A stretch of DNA of 64,000 bases, from the NCBI RefSeq assembly GCF_040530035.1, contig NZ_JBEWCD010000003.1:648501-712500 (forward strand). Reading direction: 5' to 3'. Positions 44,866 through 53,758 of this stretch are shown one piece after another. Made by a program: the position numbers and the translations under genes. This DNA is from Roseibium sp. HPY-6. Its GTDB lineage: Bacteria; Pseudomonadota; Alphaproteobacteria; Rhizobiales; Stappiaceae. The stretch's first letter is position 1; each line of letters starts with the position of its first letter. The notes beneath the pieces were generated by a model, which was not told where the DNA came from, ran no database searches, and worked only from the letters and a program-made list of their open reading frames with translations.

Positions 44866-45840
44866 TTATGGCCGGCCGACGCGCAGGCGCGGGTCGATGT
44901 AGAAGTAGAGAATATCGACGATGAAGTTGATCGCAACGAACAGGAATGCGGTCAGAAGCAGGTAGGCCGACATGATCGGTATGTCGACGTTCTGAACCGC
45001 CTGCAGGAACATCAGTCCCATGCCCGGCCACTGGAAAACGGTTTCCGTAATCGTGGCGAATGCGATGATCGCGCCGAGTTGCAGGCCGGTAATGGTGATC
45101 ACCGGAACGAGCGTGTTTTTCAGCGCATGCCGGAAATTCACGAGCCTGTCCGGCAGTCCGCGCGCGCGTGCGAACTTGATGTAATCGGTCCGGATGACTT
45201 CCAGCATTTCAGCGCGGATGAGCCGCATGATGAGCGTCATCTGATAAAGACCGAGCGTGATGGAGGGCAGGATCAGCGCCTTGATGCCGGACACCGTCAG
45301 GAACCCGGTGGTCCACCAGGAGCCGATCTGAACCGTCTCGCCGCGTCCAAAGCTCGGCAGCCATTGCAGCGTCACCGAGAACAGGAAGATCAGCAGAATA
45401 CCGATAAAGAAAGTCGGCAGCGAAATGCCGACGAGTGACACGGAAAGGAACAGTTTGGAAATTGGAGATTCCCGGTTGAGGCCCGCATAGATCCCCATGG
45501 GAATACCGACGACAAGCGCGAACAAGGCCGATGTGAAACTGAGCTCGAGCGTCGCCGGAATACGTTTGGCGAACAGCTCGGAGACCGGTTGTCGGAACTG
45601 GTACGAGGTGCCGAAATCGAATTGGGCAGCGTTTGTTATGAAACGCAGGAACTGAATGGGGATCGGATCGTTGAGGCCAAGCCGGTCACGCAGCGCCTCG
45701 CGTTCTTCGATCGAAGTTTCGATACCAACCATCTGGTTGATGGGATCGCCCACAAAACGGAACATGGTGAAGGCGAGAAGGGCCACCACCAGCATGACAA
45801 TCATCGCCTGAATAAGGCGGCGCGTCGCAAAACCAATCAT
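44866..45840 (-). CDS. Peptide-type ABC transporter permease, DppB-like
   Basis: The 324-residue protein has the N-terminal helix typical of DppB/OppB and six helices in all, with the loop DYIKFARARGLPDRLVNFRHALKNTLVPVIT (about residues 221-250) as the ATPase contact. It pairs with the downstream DppC-like protein. A perfect stem-loop lies between it and the upstream binding-protein gene. Confidence 0.9.
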   Translation of the reverse strand: MIGFATRRLIQAMIVMLVVALLAFTMFRFVGDPINQMVGIETSIEEREALRDRLGLNDPIPIQFLRFITNAAQFDFGTSYQFRQPVSELFAKRIPATLELSFTSALFALVVGIPMGIYAGLNRESPISKLFLSVSLVGISLPTFFIGILLIFLFSVTLQWLPSFGRGETVQIGSWWTTGFLTVSGIKALILPSITLGLYQMTLIMRLIRAEMLEVIRTDYIKFARARGLPDRLVNFRHALKNTLVPVITITGLQLGAIIAFATITETVFQWPGMGLMFLQAVQNVDIPIMSAYLLLTAFLFVAINFIVDILYFYIDPRLRVGRP

Positions 45841-45870
45841 TTCGGCTCTTTAGGGTCTGGCATTAAAATA

Positions 45871-45893
45871 CGCTCCCGGCAGTGCCGGGAGCG
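45871..45893 (-). terminator. Intercistronic stem-loop after the binding-protein gene
   Basis: CGCTCCCGG and CCGGGAGCG (9 bp) enclose CAGTG, with no U-run. As in other ABC operons, it may make the binding-protein mRNA more abundant than the permease mRNA. Confidence 0.75.
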
Positions 45894-45913
45894 TCATAGA
45901 ATGTGGACTGAAC

Positions 45914-47494
45914 TCAGTTCTTGTTGATGAAACGGAACTTGAACTGGTTGTCGGCGCGTTGAACGAGCTCGATGTCATCCGCAACACCCCAGGCGAGGCC
46001 CTGCTGATGCAGCGGGATGTAATAGGCGTTGTCGTGGCTGATCTTGTAGGCTTCGGCGATCAGGCCGTCACGCTTTTCCGGATCGATTTCAACCAGAACC
46101 TGGCCGGTGAGTTCGTCGACCTTCTCGTCGCAGAAGCCGCCGAGATTGAACGGCGAGCCTTCGCCGGCTTCGTTGCGGCAGTTCATCAGGTTGGACATGA
46201 CGTTCCAGCTGTCGAGAGAGCCGGGGGTCCAGCCAAGCAGATAGAACGATGTGTCGAAGCCACCGGACGCAAGCACCTTGGCGAAGTATTTTGCCTTGGG
46301 CTGAGCGTTCAGGTCGACTTTGACGCCAACACGCGCCAGCATGGCGGCAACGGCCTGACAGATCGCTTCGTCGTTGACATAACGATCGTTCGGGCAATCC
46401 ATACCAACGGAAAATCCGTCGGCATAGCCGGCTTCCTCAAGCAGTTTCTTCGCGTTATCCGGATCATACGGATACCGCTCGAATTCACTGGCCTTGGAGA
46501 ACAGGAAAGGCGAGATCATGATGGCGGACGGCGTGGCCAGGTCACGCATGACCTTCTGCTTGATCGCCTCGGCGTCGATTGCCTGGTAAAACGCCTTGCG
46601 GACCTTTTCGTCCTTGAACGGGTTTTTGCCCTTCACGTCGGAATAGAGCAACTCGTCACGCATCTGGTCCATTCCGAGGAAGATGGTGCGAAGCTCCGGA
46701 CCCGTGAGCGCAACTGTGCCCGCATTGTCATTGATGCGTTTGATGTCCTGAACCGGGATCGGATACACCATGTCGAGCTCGCCGGAGAGCAGTGCGGCCA
46801 CACGGGTAGCGTCGGAGGCGATCGGTGTGAATTCGACGGTGTCGATATTGTGCTTTGTTTCGTCCCACCAGCCGTCGTGTTTCTCATAGACCGTCTTCAC
46901 GCCGGCTTCATGGCTGACGATTTTGAACGGACCGGTGCCATTCGCGTTGAGGGACGCATAGTTCGGAGTTGTGTCGGATGCGGAGGTGACTTTGACCGCG
47001 TCGTTCTCGGTCGTCCACTCCTTGTCCATGATATAGAACGTATCCCACTCGTAGTGCAGGATCGGGTTCGGACCGGTCAGAACGAAGTCGACGGTGTGGT
47101 CGTCAACGATTTCGACCTTTGCATCTCCGGGCACGCGCGTAGTCAGGTCAGAGCCTTCCGAGCGCACGCGTTCCACTGAAAAGGCCACGTCTTCGGCCGT
47201 GAAATCGTTGCCGTTGTGGAACTTGACATCTTTGCGCAAATAAAAGCGCCAACGGTTCGGTTCGATGATTTCCCAGCGTTCTGCAAGAGCGGGCTCGATC
47301 GACAGGTCGGATCCGCGACGTGTCAGGCCTTCATAGGCATTCCCGAGCGAAGACAAGGTGAAAGTCTCGTTCAGGCTGTAGGGATCAAGGAAGTTCAGGC
47401 TGCCCTGGAAAGCGAATTTGAATGTCTCTGCATGCGCAGCACTTCCTGTTCCCGCCGCCAGCAGCGCGGTCAATAATAGCGTTTTCTTGTTCAT
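45914..47494 (-). CDS. ABC transporter substrate-binding protein, family 5 (peptide/nickel type)
   Basis: The 526-residue protein has a signal peptide (cleavage after AHA) and the SBP-5 landmarks NAYEGLTRRG, FYLRKDVKFHNGNDFTAEDVAFS and NGTGPFKIVSH. It is the first gene of the transporter block and feeds the permeases. Family 5 members bind peptides, nickel, glutathione or opines; the specificity is not evident. GAGGGG precedes the ATG at 47494; a longer open frame is not supported. Confidence 0.9.
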   Translation of the reverse strand: MNKKTLLLTALLAAGTGSAAHAETFKFAFQGSLNFLDPYSLNETFTLSSLGNAYEGLTRRGSDLSIEPALAERWEIIEPNRWRFYLRKDVKFHNGNDFTAEDVAFSVERVRSEGSDLTTRVPGDAKVEIVDDHTVDFVLTGPNPILHYEWDTFYIMDKEWTTENDAVKVTSASDTTPNYASLNANGTGPFKIVSHEAGVKTVYEKHDGWWDETKHNIDTVEFTPIASDATRVAALLSGELDMVYPIPVQDIKRINDNAGTVALTGPELRTIFLGMDQMRDELLYSDVKGKNPFKDEKVRKAFYQAIDAEAIKQKVMRDLATPSAIMISPFLFSKASEFERYPYDPDNAKKLLEEAGYADGFSVGMDCPNDRYVNDEAICQAVAAMLARVGVKVDLNAQPKAKYFAKVLASGGFDTSFYLLGWTPGSLDSWNVMSNLMNCRNEAGEGSPFNLGGFCDEKVDELTGQVLVEIDPEKRDGLIAEAYKISHDNAYYIPLHQQGLAWGVADDIELVQRADNQFKFRFINKN

Positions 47495-47615
47495 TTTCCC
47501 CTCGTTAGTTCCGTTTACCGGAAGGATCAAGCGACGCAGGCTGCGGTCAGTCCAAGGACGCAACCATTAGTCTCTCCCGAACTATGACATTGTAAGTGTC
47601 TGTGTTCAAACCCGG

Positions 47616-48785
47616 TTAGGATTGTTTTTGCGTCATTCCTGCGACCAGCCTGTCCAGAAAGGATGCACAACGGTCCAGTTCCGCAAGTTCGATATACTCA
47701 TCTGCCTGGTGTGCCTGATCAATCGATCCGGGGCCGCAGACGACTGTGGATAGCCCGTGTTCCTGAAAGATTCCTCCTTCGGTAGCGTAGACGACCACAT
47801 GCCGTGCATTGTCTCCCGTCAGACGGCGAACCTCCGTTTCCGCGAGACCGTCGGCTTCTTCCGATAGGCCAGGTACATAAGCCAGTTCTTCAACATCAAT
47901 GGCGCAATCCGCCGATATGGCTTTCATGTCCGGAAGCACTTCAGCCTCAATGAAGGATTTATAGGCGTTAAGCCATGCTTCTTTGCTGTCGCCAGGCAAG
48001 AGACGTATGTCGGTCACGAATTCACAGTGGCGGGCGGTAATGTTATGCGCCTCGCCGCCCTTGATGACGCCACTGTGCAACGTTGTGTAAGGCGGCTCGA
48101 AGGGACACTCCGGATCTGCTTCGGCTTTGTTTTCCGCGGTGCGGGCATCCAGCCAGGAAATCAGCTTGGCAGCCGCGGATATGGCGGATACACCGCGGTG
48201 CAGCTGGCTGGAATGGGCCGGGTGCCCCTGAATTCTTGTTTTGAAAACCGCAATGCCCTTGTGCCCTGTGACCACCCGCATGTTGGTTGGTTCGCCGACG
48301 ATTGCGTAGCCCGGCCTCGGTCCCCTTGCCAGCAGATCGCTTGCGAGCGGTGCAGCGCCAAAACAGCCGACTTCCTCATCGTAGGACAGTGCGATGTGGA
48401 TCGGACGTGCAAGGTCGGCAGCGACAAAATCGGGCACCTTGGCAAGCACGGTTGCCGCAAAACCCTTCATGTCGGCGGAACCCCGTCCGTAAAGCCGCCC
48501 GTTCTCTTCCCAGGCGAGAAAGGGATCATGCGACCAGCTCTGCCCCTCGACCGGGACGACGTCAGTGTGCGCGGACAAAACCACGCCGCCGTCCACGGCG
48601 GGTCCGATACATGCATGAAGCGAAGCCTTGGAGCCCGTTTCATCGGGGACGCGCTGGCTGGAAATGTCGAATTCGCCGAGATAGGTTTCAACGAACGAGA
48701 TCAGGTCGAGATTGCTTCGGTCCGAAACGGTGTTGAAAGAGATCAGCTTTTCCAGCATTTCCCGCGGCGTGAATCGGGTGCTCAC
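47616..48785 (-). CDS. argE: ArgE/M20-family deacetylase (acetylornithine deacetylase-like)
   Basis: The 389-residue metallopeptidase has the M20 metal ligands in LSAHTDVVPV (His), GRGSADMKGF (Asp), SYDEEVGCFG (Glu-Glu), GEPTNMRVV and AHQADEYI (His). It probably removes acetyl or another acyl from an amino acid. The GTG at 48785 is preferred because GGAG lies 5 bp upstream; an ATG at 48758 is the alternative. It lies upstream of the peptide transporter on the same strand, so it may process an imported amide rather than serve arginine synthesis. Confidence 0.8.
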   Translation of the reverse strand: MSTRFTPREMLEKLISFNTVSDRSNLDLISFVETYLGEFDISSQRVPDETGSKASLHACIGPAVDGGVVLSAHTDVVPVEGQSWSHDPFLAWEENGRLYGRGSADMKGFAATVLAKVPDFVAADLARPIHIALSYDEEVGCFGAAPLASDLLARGPRPGYAIVGEPTNMRVVTGHKGIAVFKTRIQGHPAHSSQLHRGVSAISAAAKLISWLDARTAENKAEADPECPFEPPYTTLHSGVIKGGEAHNITARHCEFVTDIRLLPGDSKEAWLNAYKSFIEAEVLPDMKAISADCAIDVEELAYVPGLSEEADGLAETEVRRLTGDNARHVVVYATEGGIFQEHGLSTVVCGPGSIDQAHQADEYIELAELDRCASFLDRLVAGMTQKQS

Positions 48786-48822
48786 AAAAACTCCAATTCT
48801 TGATTCATGTGAAGAGCGCTGC

Positions 48823-50535
48823 TCAGTCTTCCGGGATATCGAGCGCATCTAAGCTGCTGAGTGCGAAGATTTGCAAGGGGATTTCCTTGCCCCGGATCTT
48901 AATGTCCGCGGTAATGGCGTCCGATACGGTGGCATGAGCGGCATCTATGACGTCTTTCGACACGGCAAGAAAGCTGCCATGTGCCTTGTTTTCGGTTTCA
49001 AGCCGGCTCGCTGTATTCACCACGTCGCCAAGTGCAGTCAGACCGCCGTTGGTTCCAGCGGCACCGATCCTGCCGAGAATTGCAGATCCGAGATGAAGCC
49101 CGATCCCGAGACGGATCGGGTCTTGAAACTGTGGCCCCTTTTCCTTCTCCAACTCGGCCATGACGGCTTCGATCCGTTTTGAGGCGCGAAGGGCCTGGCG
49201 TGCCCCGGCTTCCACGCTCGTGTCCATTCCGAAGATCGCCATGATGCCGTCACCGATAAATTTGTCGATGAAGCCTCCTTCGGCTCTGATCGCCGCCGAT
49301 GCCTGGTCCAGGTAGTTGTTCAGAAGGTGCACAACGTCATAGGCCAGCTGGGACTCGGTGATCCGCGTGAAGTTCCGAAGATCGACAAACATCACGACGA
49401 TGTCCTGTTCGACGCCCCAATAGTAGGCATCCTTCAGGTTCTCGCTGGTTTCAACTTTTGCCTTCACGGGTACGAGCGGCTGCACCTCGATGTCTTGCAA
49501 TGGCCGGATCTGGCAGGCGAGCCGAACATCATCTGCGGCTGAAATCCGGGAAAGAACGGCCTGTTCTGCTGCCGCCGGCGCAGTGAGTGTACCGCCGCCG
49601 CCGAGAACCTTGACCCGGCAGGTTGAGCATCTGGCCCGGCCCCCGCAGACTGAAGCGATCGGAACATCGTTGCTCCGGCTGATTTCAAGCAAGGTGGCGC
49701 CGGGTTTTGCCTTTACCGACAGGCTGCCCGGGTAGGTGATCGTCAGCCGCCGGGCGCTGAGACCAATCAGATAGCGGAGCAGAATGACCAGCAGGCTGAC
49801 AGCAATCAGCCCGAAGACAACGGCTCGGGCTTCGATGACAAAAACCGTCAGCCACTCGAACTGCGCTTCGGTCACCTTGAGTTTCACGTCCCTGGCAAGC
49901 TCGAGACGGCGGGCGCCTTCTATGAAGCCCCACAGGGACAGAACCGGTAGTGCCACTGCAAAGGTCAGCGCTGCATAACGCAGCCGGTGATAGACGGGGT
50001 AGAGCCGCAGCCAGAAGTGCAGACCGATCATGGCATGCGCCCAGACGGCCAGGAGCAGCAGCGACTGGGTAAGACCGTGCTGCGGCCAGAGGATCGTCAG
50101 CATCTGGTCATACGTGGGTGAAAACCCGAATTCATTGGCCAGTCCCATAGTCGTTCCGACATGCGGGATCAGCGACCAAGGGATATAGAAGCCAAGAACA
50201 AGCTGAACGAATTCCCACCTGGGCAATTTCAACGTGCGCCGTCTTGCCGTGCGCCAGAGTGCAAGGAGAACATGCGTCAGAAAGGCAAAAAAGAGAACGC
50301 TCTCGCCGATTTCGTTGCGCCAGATCAGGTAATGCCACACAGAAGCCTTGTCCATGGCTTCGACGGAGACAATCCCAAGCGCATGGTTCGAAAAATGGCT
50401 GAGACAATAGGCAAACAGGATCAGCCCGCTCCAAAGACGCAGGCGTTGACGCCAGTTGCCCCACGACACGGATTTGCGTTTGCGTCGGGACGGTGCTGTT
50501 GCGACCCGGTCAACGGGTGATGCAGGCGCCGTCAT
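48823..50535 (-). CDS. CyaC-like membrane adenylate cyclase with cytochrome-b-like anchor and 2Fe-2S ferredoxin domain
   Basis: The 570-residue protein has an N-terminal anchor of about six helices (residues 35-260) with likely heme histidines (His47, His51, His88, His125, His167/173), resembling the SdhC-type diheme anchor of Sinorhizobium CyaC. A plant-type 2Fe-2S domain follows (Cys297, Cys303, Cys306, Cys341), then a class III cyclase. Cyclase residues look active: Asp385 in VMFVDLRNFT, Asp429 in FIGDGIMAIFG, and Asn507/Arg511 in GDVVNTASRLE. It should make cAMP in response to the quinone or redox state of the membrane. GGAGA precedes the ATG. It ends 37 bp before the deacetylase gene. 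Confidence 0.88.
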   Translation of the reverse strand: MTAPASPVDRVATAPSRRKRKSVSWGNWRQRLRLWSGLILFAYCLSHFSNHALGIVSVEAMDKASVWHYLIWRNEIGESVLFFAFLTHVLLALWRTARRRTLKLPRWEFVQLVLGFYIPWSLIPHVGTTMGLANEFGFSPTYDQMLTILWPQHGLTQSLLLLAVWAHAMIGLHFWLRLYPVYHRLRYAALTFAVALPVLSLWGFIEGARRLELARDVKLKVTEAQFEWLTVFVIEARAVVFGLIAVSLLVILLRYLIGLSARRLTITYPGSLSVKAKPGATLLEISRSNDVPIASVCGGRARCSTCRVKVLGGGGTLTAPAAAEQAVLSRISAADDVRLACQIRPLQDIEVQPLVPVKAKVETSENLKDAYYWGVEQDIVVMFVDLRNFTRITESQLAYDVVHLLNNYLDQASAAIRAEGGFIDKFIGDGIMAIFGMDTSVEAGARQALRASKRIEAVMAELEKEKGPQFQDPIRLGIGLHLGSAILGRIGAAGTNGGLTALGDVVNTASRLETENKAHGSFLAVSKDVIDAAHATVSDAITADIKIRGKEIPLQIFALSSLDALDIPED

Positions 50536-50717
50536 TCACTGTCTCCGTGCATTCTTCAACTACTCTGACGATCCTGTCCTTCAGGTTGTCACGAAAAACC
50601 TGTGACGCGAGTTTGCTGCCGGGTCAAGCTGAACCGTGGAAAGTCTGCAACGCACCCTTGAAACCCGATTGCCAAACCGTAAGTCTCGCATGGCAATCCG
50701 CGCATCGAGGATGGAAA

Positions 50718-51077
50718 ATGAAAGTCTACGGAATCAAGAACTGCGATACGGTCAAGAAAGCACGGAAGTTTTTGGAAGAGGCGGGCGTTGCCTACGACTT
50801 TCACGACTACAAGAAAGACGGCGTGAACGGTGACAAACTGGCAGCCTTTGTGAAGGAATTCGGCTGGGAGACCGTCTTGAACAAACGCGGCACGACATGG
50901 CGCAAACTCGATGAGGCAACCAAGGAAGCCGTCACCGGCGCTGAAAGCGCACTCGACGTGATGATCGAAAACCCCTCGACCATCAAGCGGCCGATCGTGG
51001 AGGGAGAGACAAAGAACTTTGTCGGATTTGATCCCGTTTCCTGGGAAATGGCGCTGGAACTCGGCGAGTTGAAATAA
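50718..51077 (+). CDS. ArsC/Spx family protein (YffB-like)
   Basis: The 119-residue protein has the ArsC-like fold, opening with MKVYGIKNCDTVKKARKFL (single redox cysteine at residue 9, CxxS-type replaced by CDTV), then FGWETVLNKRGTTWRKL and PSTIKRPIVEG. Members are glutathione-dependent reductases or regulators of unproven function; the arsenate operon is absent, so an arsenate role is unlikely. The ATG at 50718 gives the usual family length. Confidence 0.85.
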   Translation: MKVYGIKNCDTVKKARKFLEEAGVAYDFHDYKKDGVNGDKLAAFVKEFGWETVLNKRGTTWRKLDEATKEAVTGAESALDVMIENPSTIKRPIVEGETKNFVGFDPVSWEMALELGELK

Positions 51078-51140
51078 CCGGGGTCTCTGAGGACACCACG
51101 ATACGCTGCTTTTTGCCCGCTGGCTGGCCTGGTTTTGATG

Positions 51141-51557
51141 TTACCAGGTCCTGCGCGGTCCGGTATCGATGTGATAGTGACCCGAAGCATAGTATTTGTA
51201 GCCGCCGACTTCCGGCTGCGCCTTCAGGAAGGCGACAACCGATGAAGGATCACCGCGAACGGAAAAGTCTACGGCCTGGCAGTTCAGGTGATAGGAATTC
51301 CGCGCACCGCCTTTCCGCCAGTTTTCCAGCCACCAGCGCTTCGTGGAGTGCACGGTAACCGACCCGTAACGGCTCGCAACGCGGTTGAGAACCTTTTTCA
51401 GCTTGCGCGGAACGCACCAGGATGAATCGTCATAATCGATCGAGCTGTGAGACGCCGTTGCCCAGCCCATGCCGGTAATACCCGCAACGGTTCCGCAACC
51501 TGCGAGAACCAGGCTAAGTCCGATAAAGAAGATCCAGGCAAAGAGGCGCTGACGCAT
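51141..51557 (-). CDS. M15-family D,D-carboxypeptidase-like lipoprotein
   Basis: The 138-residue protein has a signal ending in the lipobox LAGC (Cys about residue 21). Its core has SYHLNCQAVDF (zinc His and Asp) and HYHIDTGPR (zinc His), the M15 hydrolase pattern of the YcbK/peptidase M15A group. It probably acts on peptidoglycan from the outer membrane. The start at 51557 is preferred; an in-frame GTG at 51596 lacks a ribosome site. It is smaller than typical carboxypeptidases. Confidence 0.75.
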   Translation of the reverse strand: MRQRLFAWIFFIGLSLVLAGCGTVAGITGMGWATASHSSIDYDDSSWCVPRKLKKVLNRVASRYGSVTVHSTKRWWLENWRKGGARNSYHLNCQAVDFSVRGDPSSVVAFLKAQPEVGGYKYYASGHYHIDTGPRRTW

Positions 51558-51743
51558 GACGGGTGGCCTTGTCGATTGTTTTGCGATGTCCCCCACGCAA
51601 TGGTTCCTGCAATTTGATTAAAATTGTGATGAAAAACGTGGTTAACACTGATAAGAAACATTTGTTTCAGCGACTCGAAAACTCTGATACAAATGTTCCA
51701 AGCTCGCAATCGGAACCGGATCTGGTCATCTTCAGGACACGTT

Positions 51744-53060
51744 ATGTCTCACGTCTTTCCCCGCCACACAAAAGCCAACCCGCCTGTCGCCGATCATGGA
51801 GACGGATGTTATATTATTGACAATAAAGGGAAAAAGTACTTTGACGGATCAGGTGGCGCGGCTGTGTCCTGCCTCGGACACAGTGATCCGGATGTGACCA
51901 GGGCAATCAAGGATCAAGTGGACAGGATTGCCTTCGCGCATACCGGGTTTTTCACGTCAGAGCCTGCCGAGGAACTGGCCGACCTTCTGGTTTCGCATGC
52001 GCCGGGGCAACTGGACCGCGTTTATTTCGTGTCCGGGGGATCTGAAGCCGTCGAAGCAGCGTTGAAGCTGGCGCGCCAGTATTTTCTCGAAAAAGGAGAA
52101 CCGTCTCGCCACCGCGTGATTGCACGGCGTCAGAGCTATCACGGCAACACTCTTGGAGCTCTTGCGACGGGTGGAAATCAGTGGCGGCGCGAGCCTTTTG
52201 CCCCGCTGATGATCGAAACGTCCCATATTTCAGCTTGTTACGAATATCGTGGCCGCCGTGAAGGAGAAACGGCATACGACTACGGTCAGAGGGTCGCCGG
52301 CGAGCTCGAAGAAGAAATCCTGAGACTGGGGCCGGAGAGCGTGATGGCCTTCGTTGCCGAACCGGTCGTTGGGGCAACGGCGGGTGCCGTACCGCCGGTC
52401 GAGGGTTATTTCCGGCGTGTAAGGGAAATCTGCGATACCCACGGCATCTTGCTGATCCTGGACGAGGTCATGTGCGGCATGGGACGCACCGGAAGCCTTT
52501 ATGCACACGAACAGGACGGTGTATCTCCCGACATTTTGTGCATCGCTAAAGGACTCGGTGCCGGTTACCAGCCGATCGGTGCGATGCTGTGCACCAGCGA
52601 CATCTATGAGGCGATAGAATCCGGGTCAGGTTTCTTTCAGCATGGACACACATACATCGGACATCCGGCTGCCTGCGCGGCGGCACTCGCCGTCTTCAGA
52701 AAACTCACCGGTGGCCTTGTCGAACGCGTATCCATGATGGGTGAGAAACTTGAAAATGCGCTGAGCGAAGCGTTCGGACAGCACCCGCACGTGGGCGACC
52801 TTCGCGGACGCGGTCTTTTCCGGGGCATTGAACTTGTTGAAGACCGGTCGACCAAAGCACCTTTCAATCCGTCAAGAGCCGTCAACAAATTAATCAAGAA
52901 AGCCGCATTCGAAGCCGGCCTGATCTGCTATCCGATGGGTGGAACGGTTGATGGCGTTCAGGGTGACCACGTCCTGCTTGCCCCGCCGTTTATCCTTGAA
53001 GACGCGCATGTCGGTGAAATCGTTGAAAAACTGGATCGAGCCTTTAAGGCCGTATTCTGA
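51744..53060 (+). CDS. Class III aminotransferase
   Basis: The 438-residue PLP enzyme has the PLP lysine in DILCIAKGLGAGYQP (near residue 266), the cofactor aspartate in LLILDEVMCGMGRTG and the phosphate cup VYFVSGGSEAVEAA. Family members transfer amino groups from omega-amino acids, beta-amino acids or diamines to pyruvate or 2-oxoglutarate. The ATG at 51744 is preferred from family length; the frame extends further upstream. The AT-rich 5' region and a palindrome downstream are noted separately. The substrate is unknown. Confidence 0.88.
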   Translation: MSHVFPRHTKANPPVADHGDGCYIIDNKGKKYFDGSGGAAVSCLGHSDPDVTRAIKDQVDRIAFAHTGFFTSEPAEELADLLVSHAPGQLDRVYFVSGGSEAVEAALKLARQYFLEKGEPSRHRVIARRQSYHGNTLGALATGGNQWRREPFAPLMIETSHISACYEYRGRREGETAYDYGQRVAGELEEEILRLGPESVMAFVAEPVVGATAGAVPPVEGYFRRVREICDTHGILLILDEVMCGMGRTGSLYAHEQDGVSPDILCIAKGLGAGYQPIGAMLCTSDIYEAIESGSGFFQHGHTYIGHPAACAAALAVFRKLTGGLVERVSMMGEKLENALSEAFGQHPHVGDLRGRGLFRGIELVEDRSTKAPFNPSRAVNKLIKKAAFEAGLICYPMGGTVDGVQGDHVLLAPPFILEDAHVGEIVEKLDRAFKAVF

Positions 53061-53098
53061 TTTGCCGTTCATTGCCTGATTTACGGTAAAATGACCGA

Positions 53099-53120
53099 AA
53101 TATTAAACGCGGTTAATATT
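53099..53120. promoter_or_regulatory. AT-rich palindrome
   Basis: AATATTAA and TTAATATT (perfect 8-bp arms) flank ACGCGG between the aminotransferase and the next small gene. It could be an operator or an mRNA hairpin; no U-run follows. Confidence 0.4.
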
Positions 53121-53188
53121 ACAAACCTTTAAATTGAAAGCTCTTTGATCGTCTCCACTTCTAAGTCAACAAAGCTTAGGAGAGTAAG

Positions 53189-53479
53189 ATGGCTTACATT
53201 ACCGAAGATAATCACGTCGATACACCGCCTGTTAACAAGGAAAGCGGCTTCCTGAACCGGTTTGCGGCGGGTTTTGTTTCGCTCATGAACAACATGTACG
53301 AACAGGCAAAGCCCCGGCTGCCGAAGATACATGAAGATGAAACGGCGGATATTGAGGAAAAACTCAAAAAACGCTCTGCCCATGCCGGTCTTGAAGACGA
53401 TTGGGATCAGGAGCTGGACGAAAGATACGGCTCCAGAGGTTACCGTGGCGCCGAACATTTCCACTATATGTACTACTGA
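53189..53479 (+). CDS. Small hypothetical protein
   Basis: I do not recognise this 96-residue protein. It is hydrophilic, with an amphipathic helix (SGFLNRFAAGFVSLMNNMYEQA, residues about 19-40), a charged segment with DETADIEEKLKKR and an acidic/aromatic end (GYRGAEHFHYMYY). TAGGAGAG sits 7 bp before the ATG, a very good ribosome site, so translation is likely. There is no signal peptide and no membrane helix. Confidence 0.65.
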   Translation: MAYITEDNHVDTPPVNKESGFLNRFAAGFVSLMNNMYEQAKPRLPKIHEDETADIEEKLKKRSAHAGLEDDWDQELDERYGSRGYRGAEHFHYMYY

Positions 53480-53758
53480 ATTCCGCGCGCGTTGCAGCAC
53501 GGTGGCCTGAGCGGACACTTAAAGCGTTCTGTGGCGGCGGAAGTCTTGTGGCGCCTATCCGCTTTTCGCGAAAGCCCAGGTTTGTTTCTGTCCTGGAATG
53601 TCGGCTCTGTTGAAAGATGCCGCCATTCCTGACGGTAAAATAAGGGTGCCGATCGAACCCTAATCACAACACCTGGTGGGCTTGTGCTGCTAGAATTCAA
53701 TCGGCAAGTTGGTACCAACCCGGATGGGTCAGGTACGGTTATTCACCGCCAAGCCTTT

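Noticed and set aside
45959..47179. 406-codon plus-strand frame opposite the binding-protein gene
   Set aside because: A mirror of the SBP gene; the real gene has signal peptide and family motifs.
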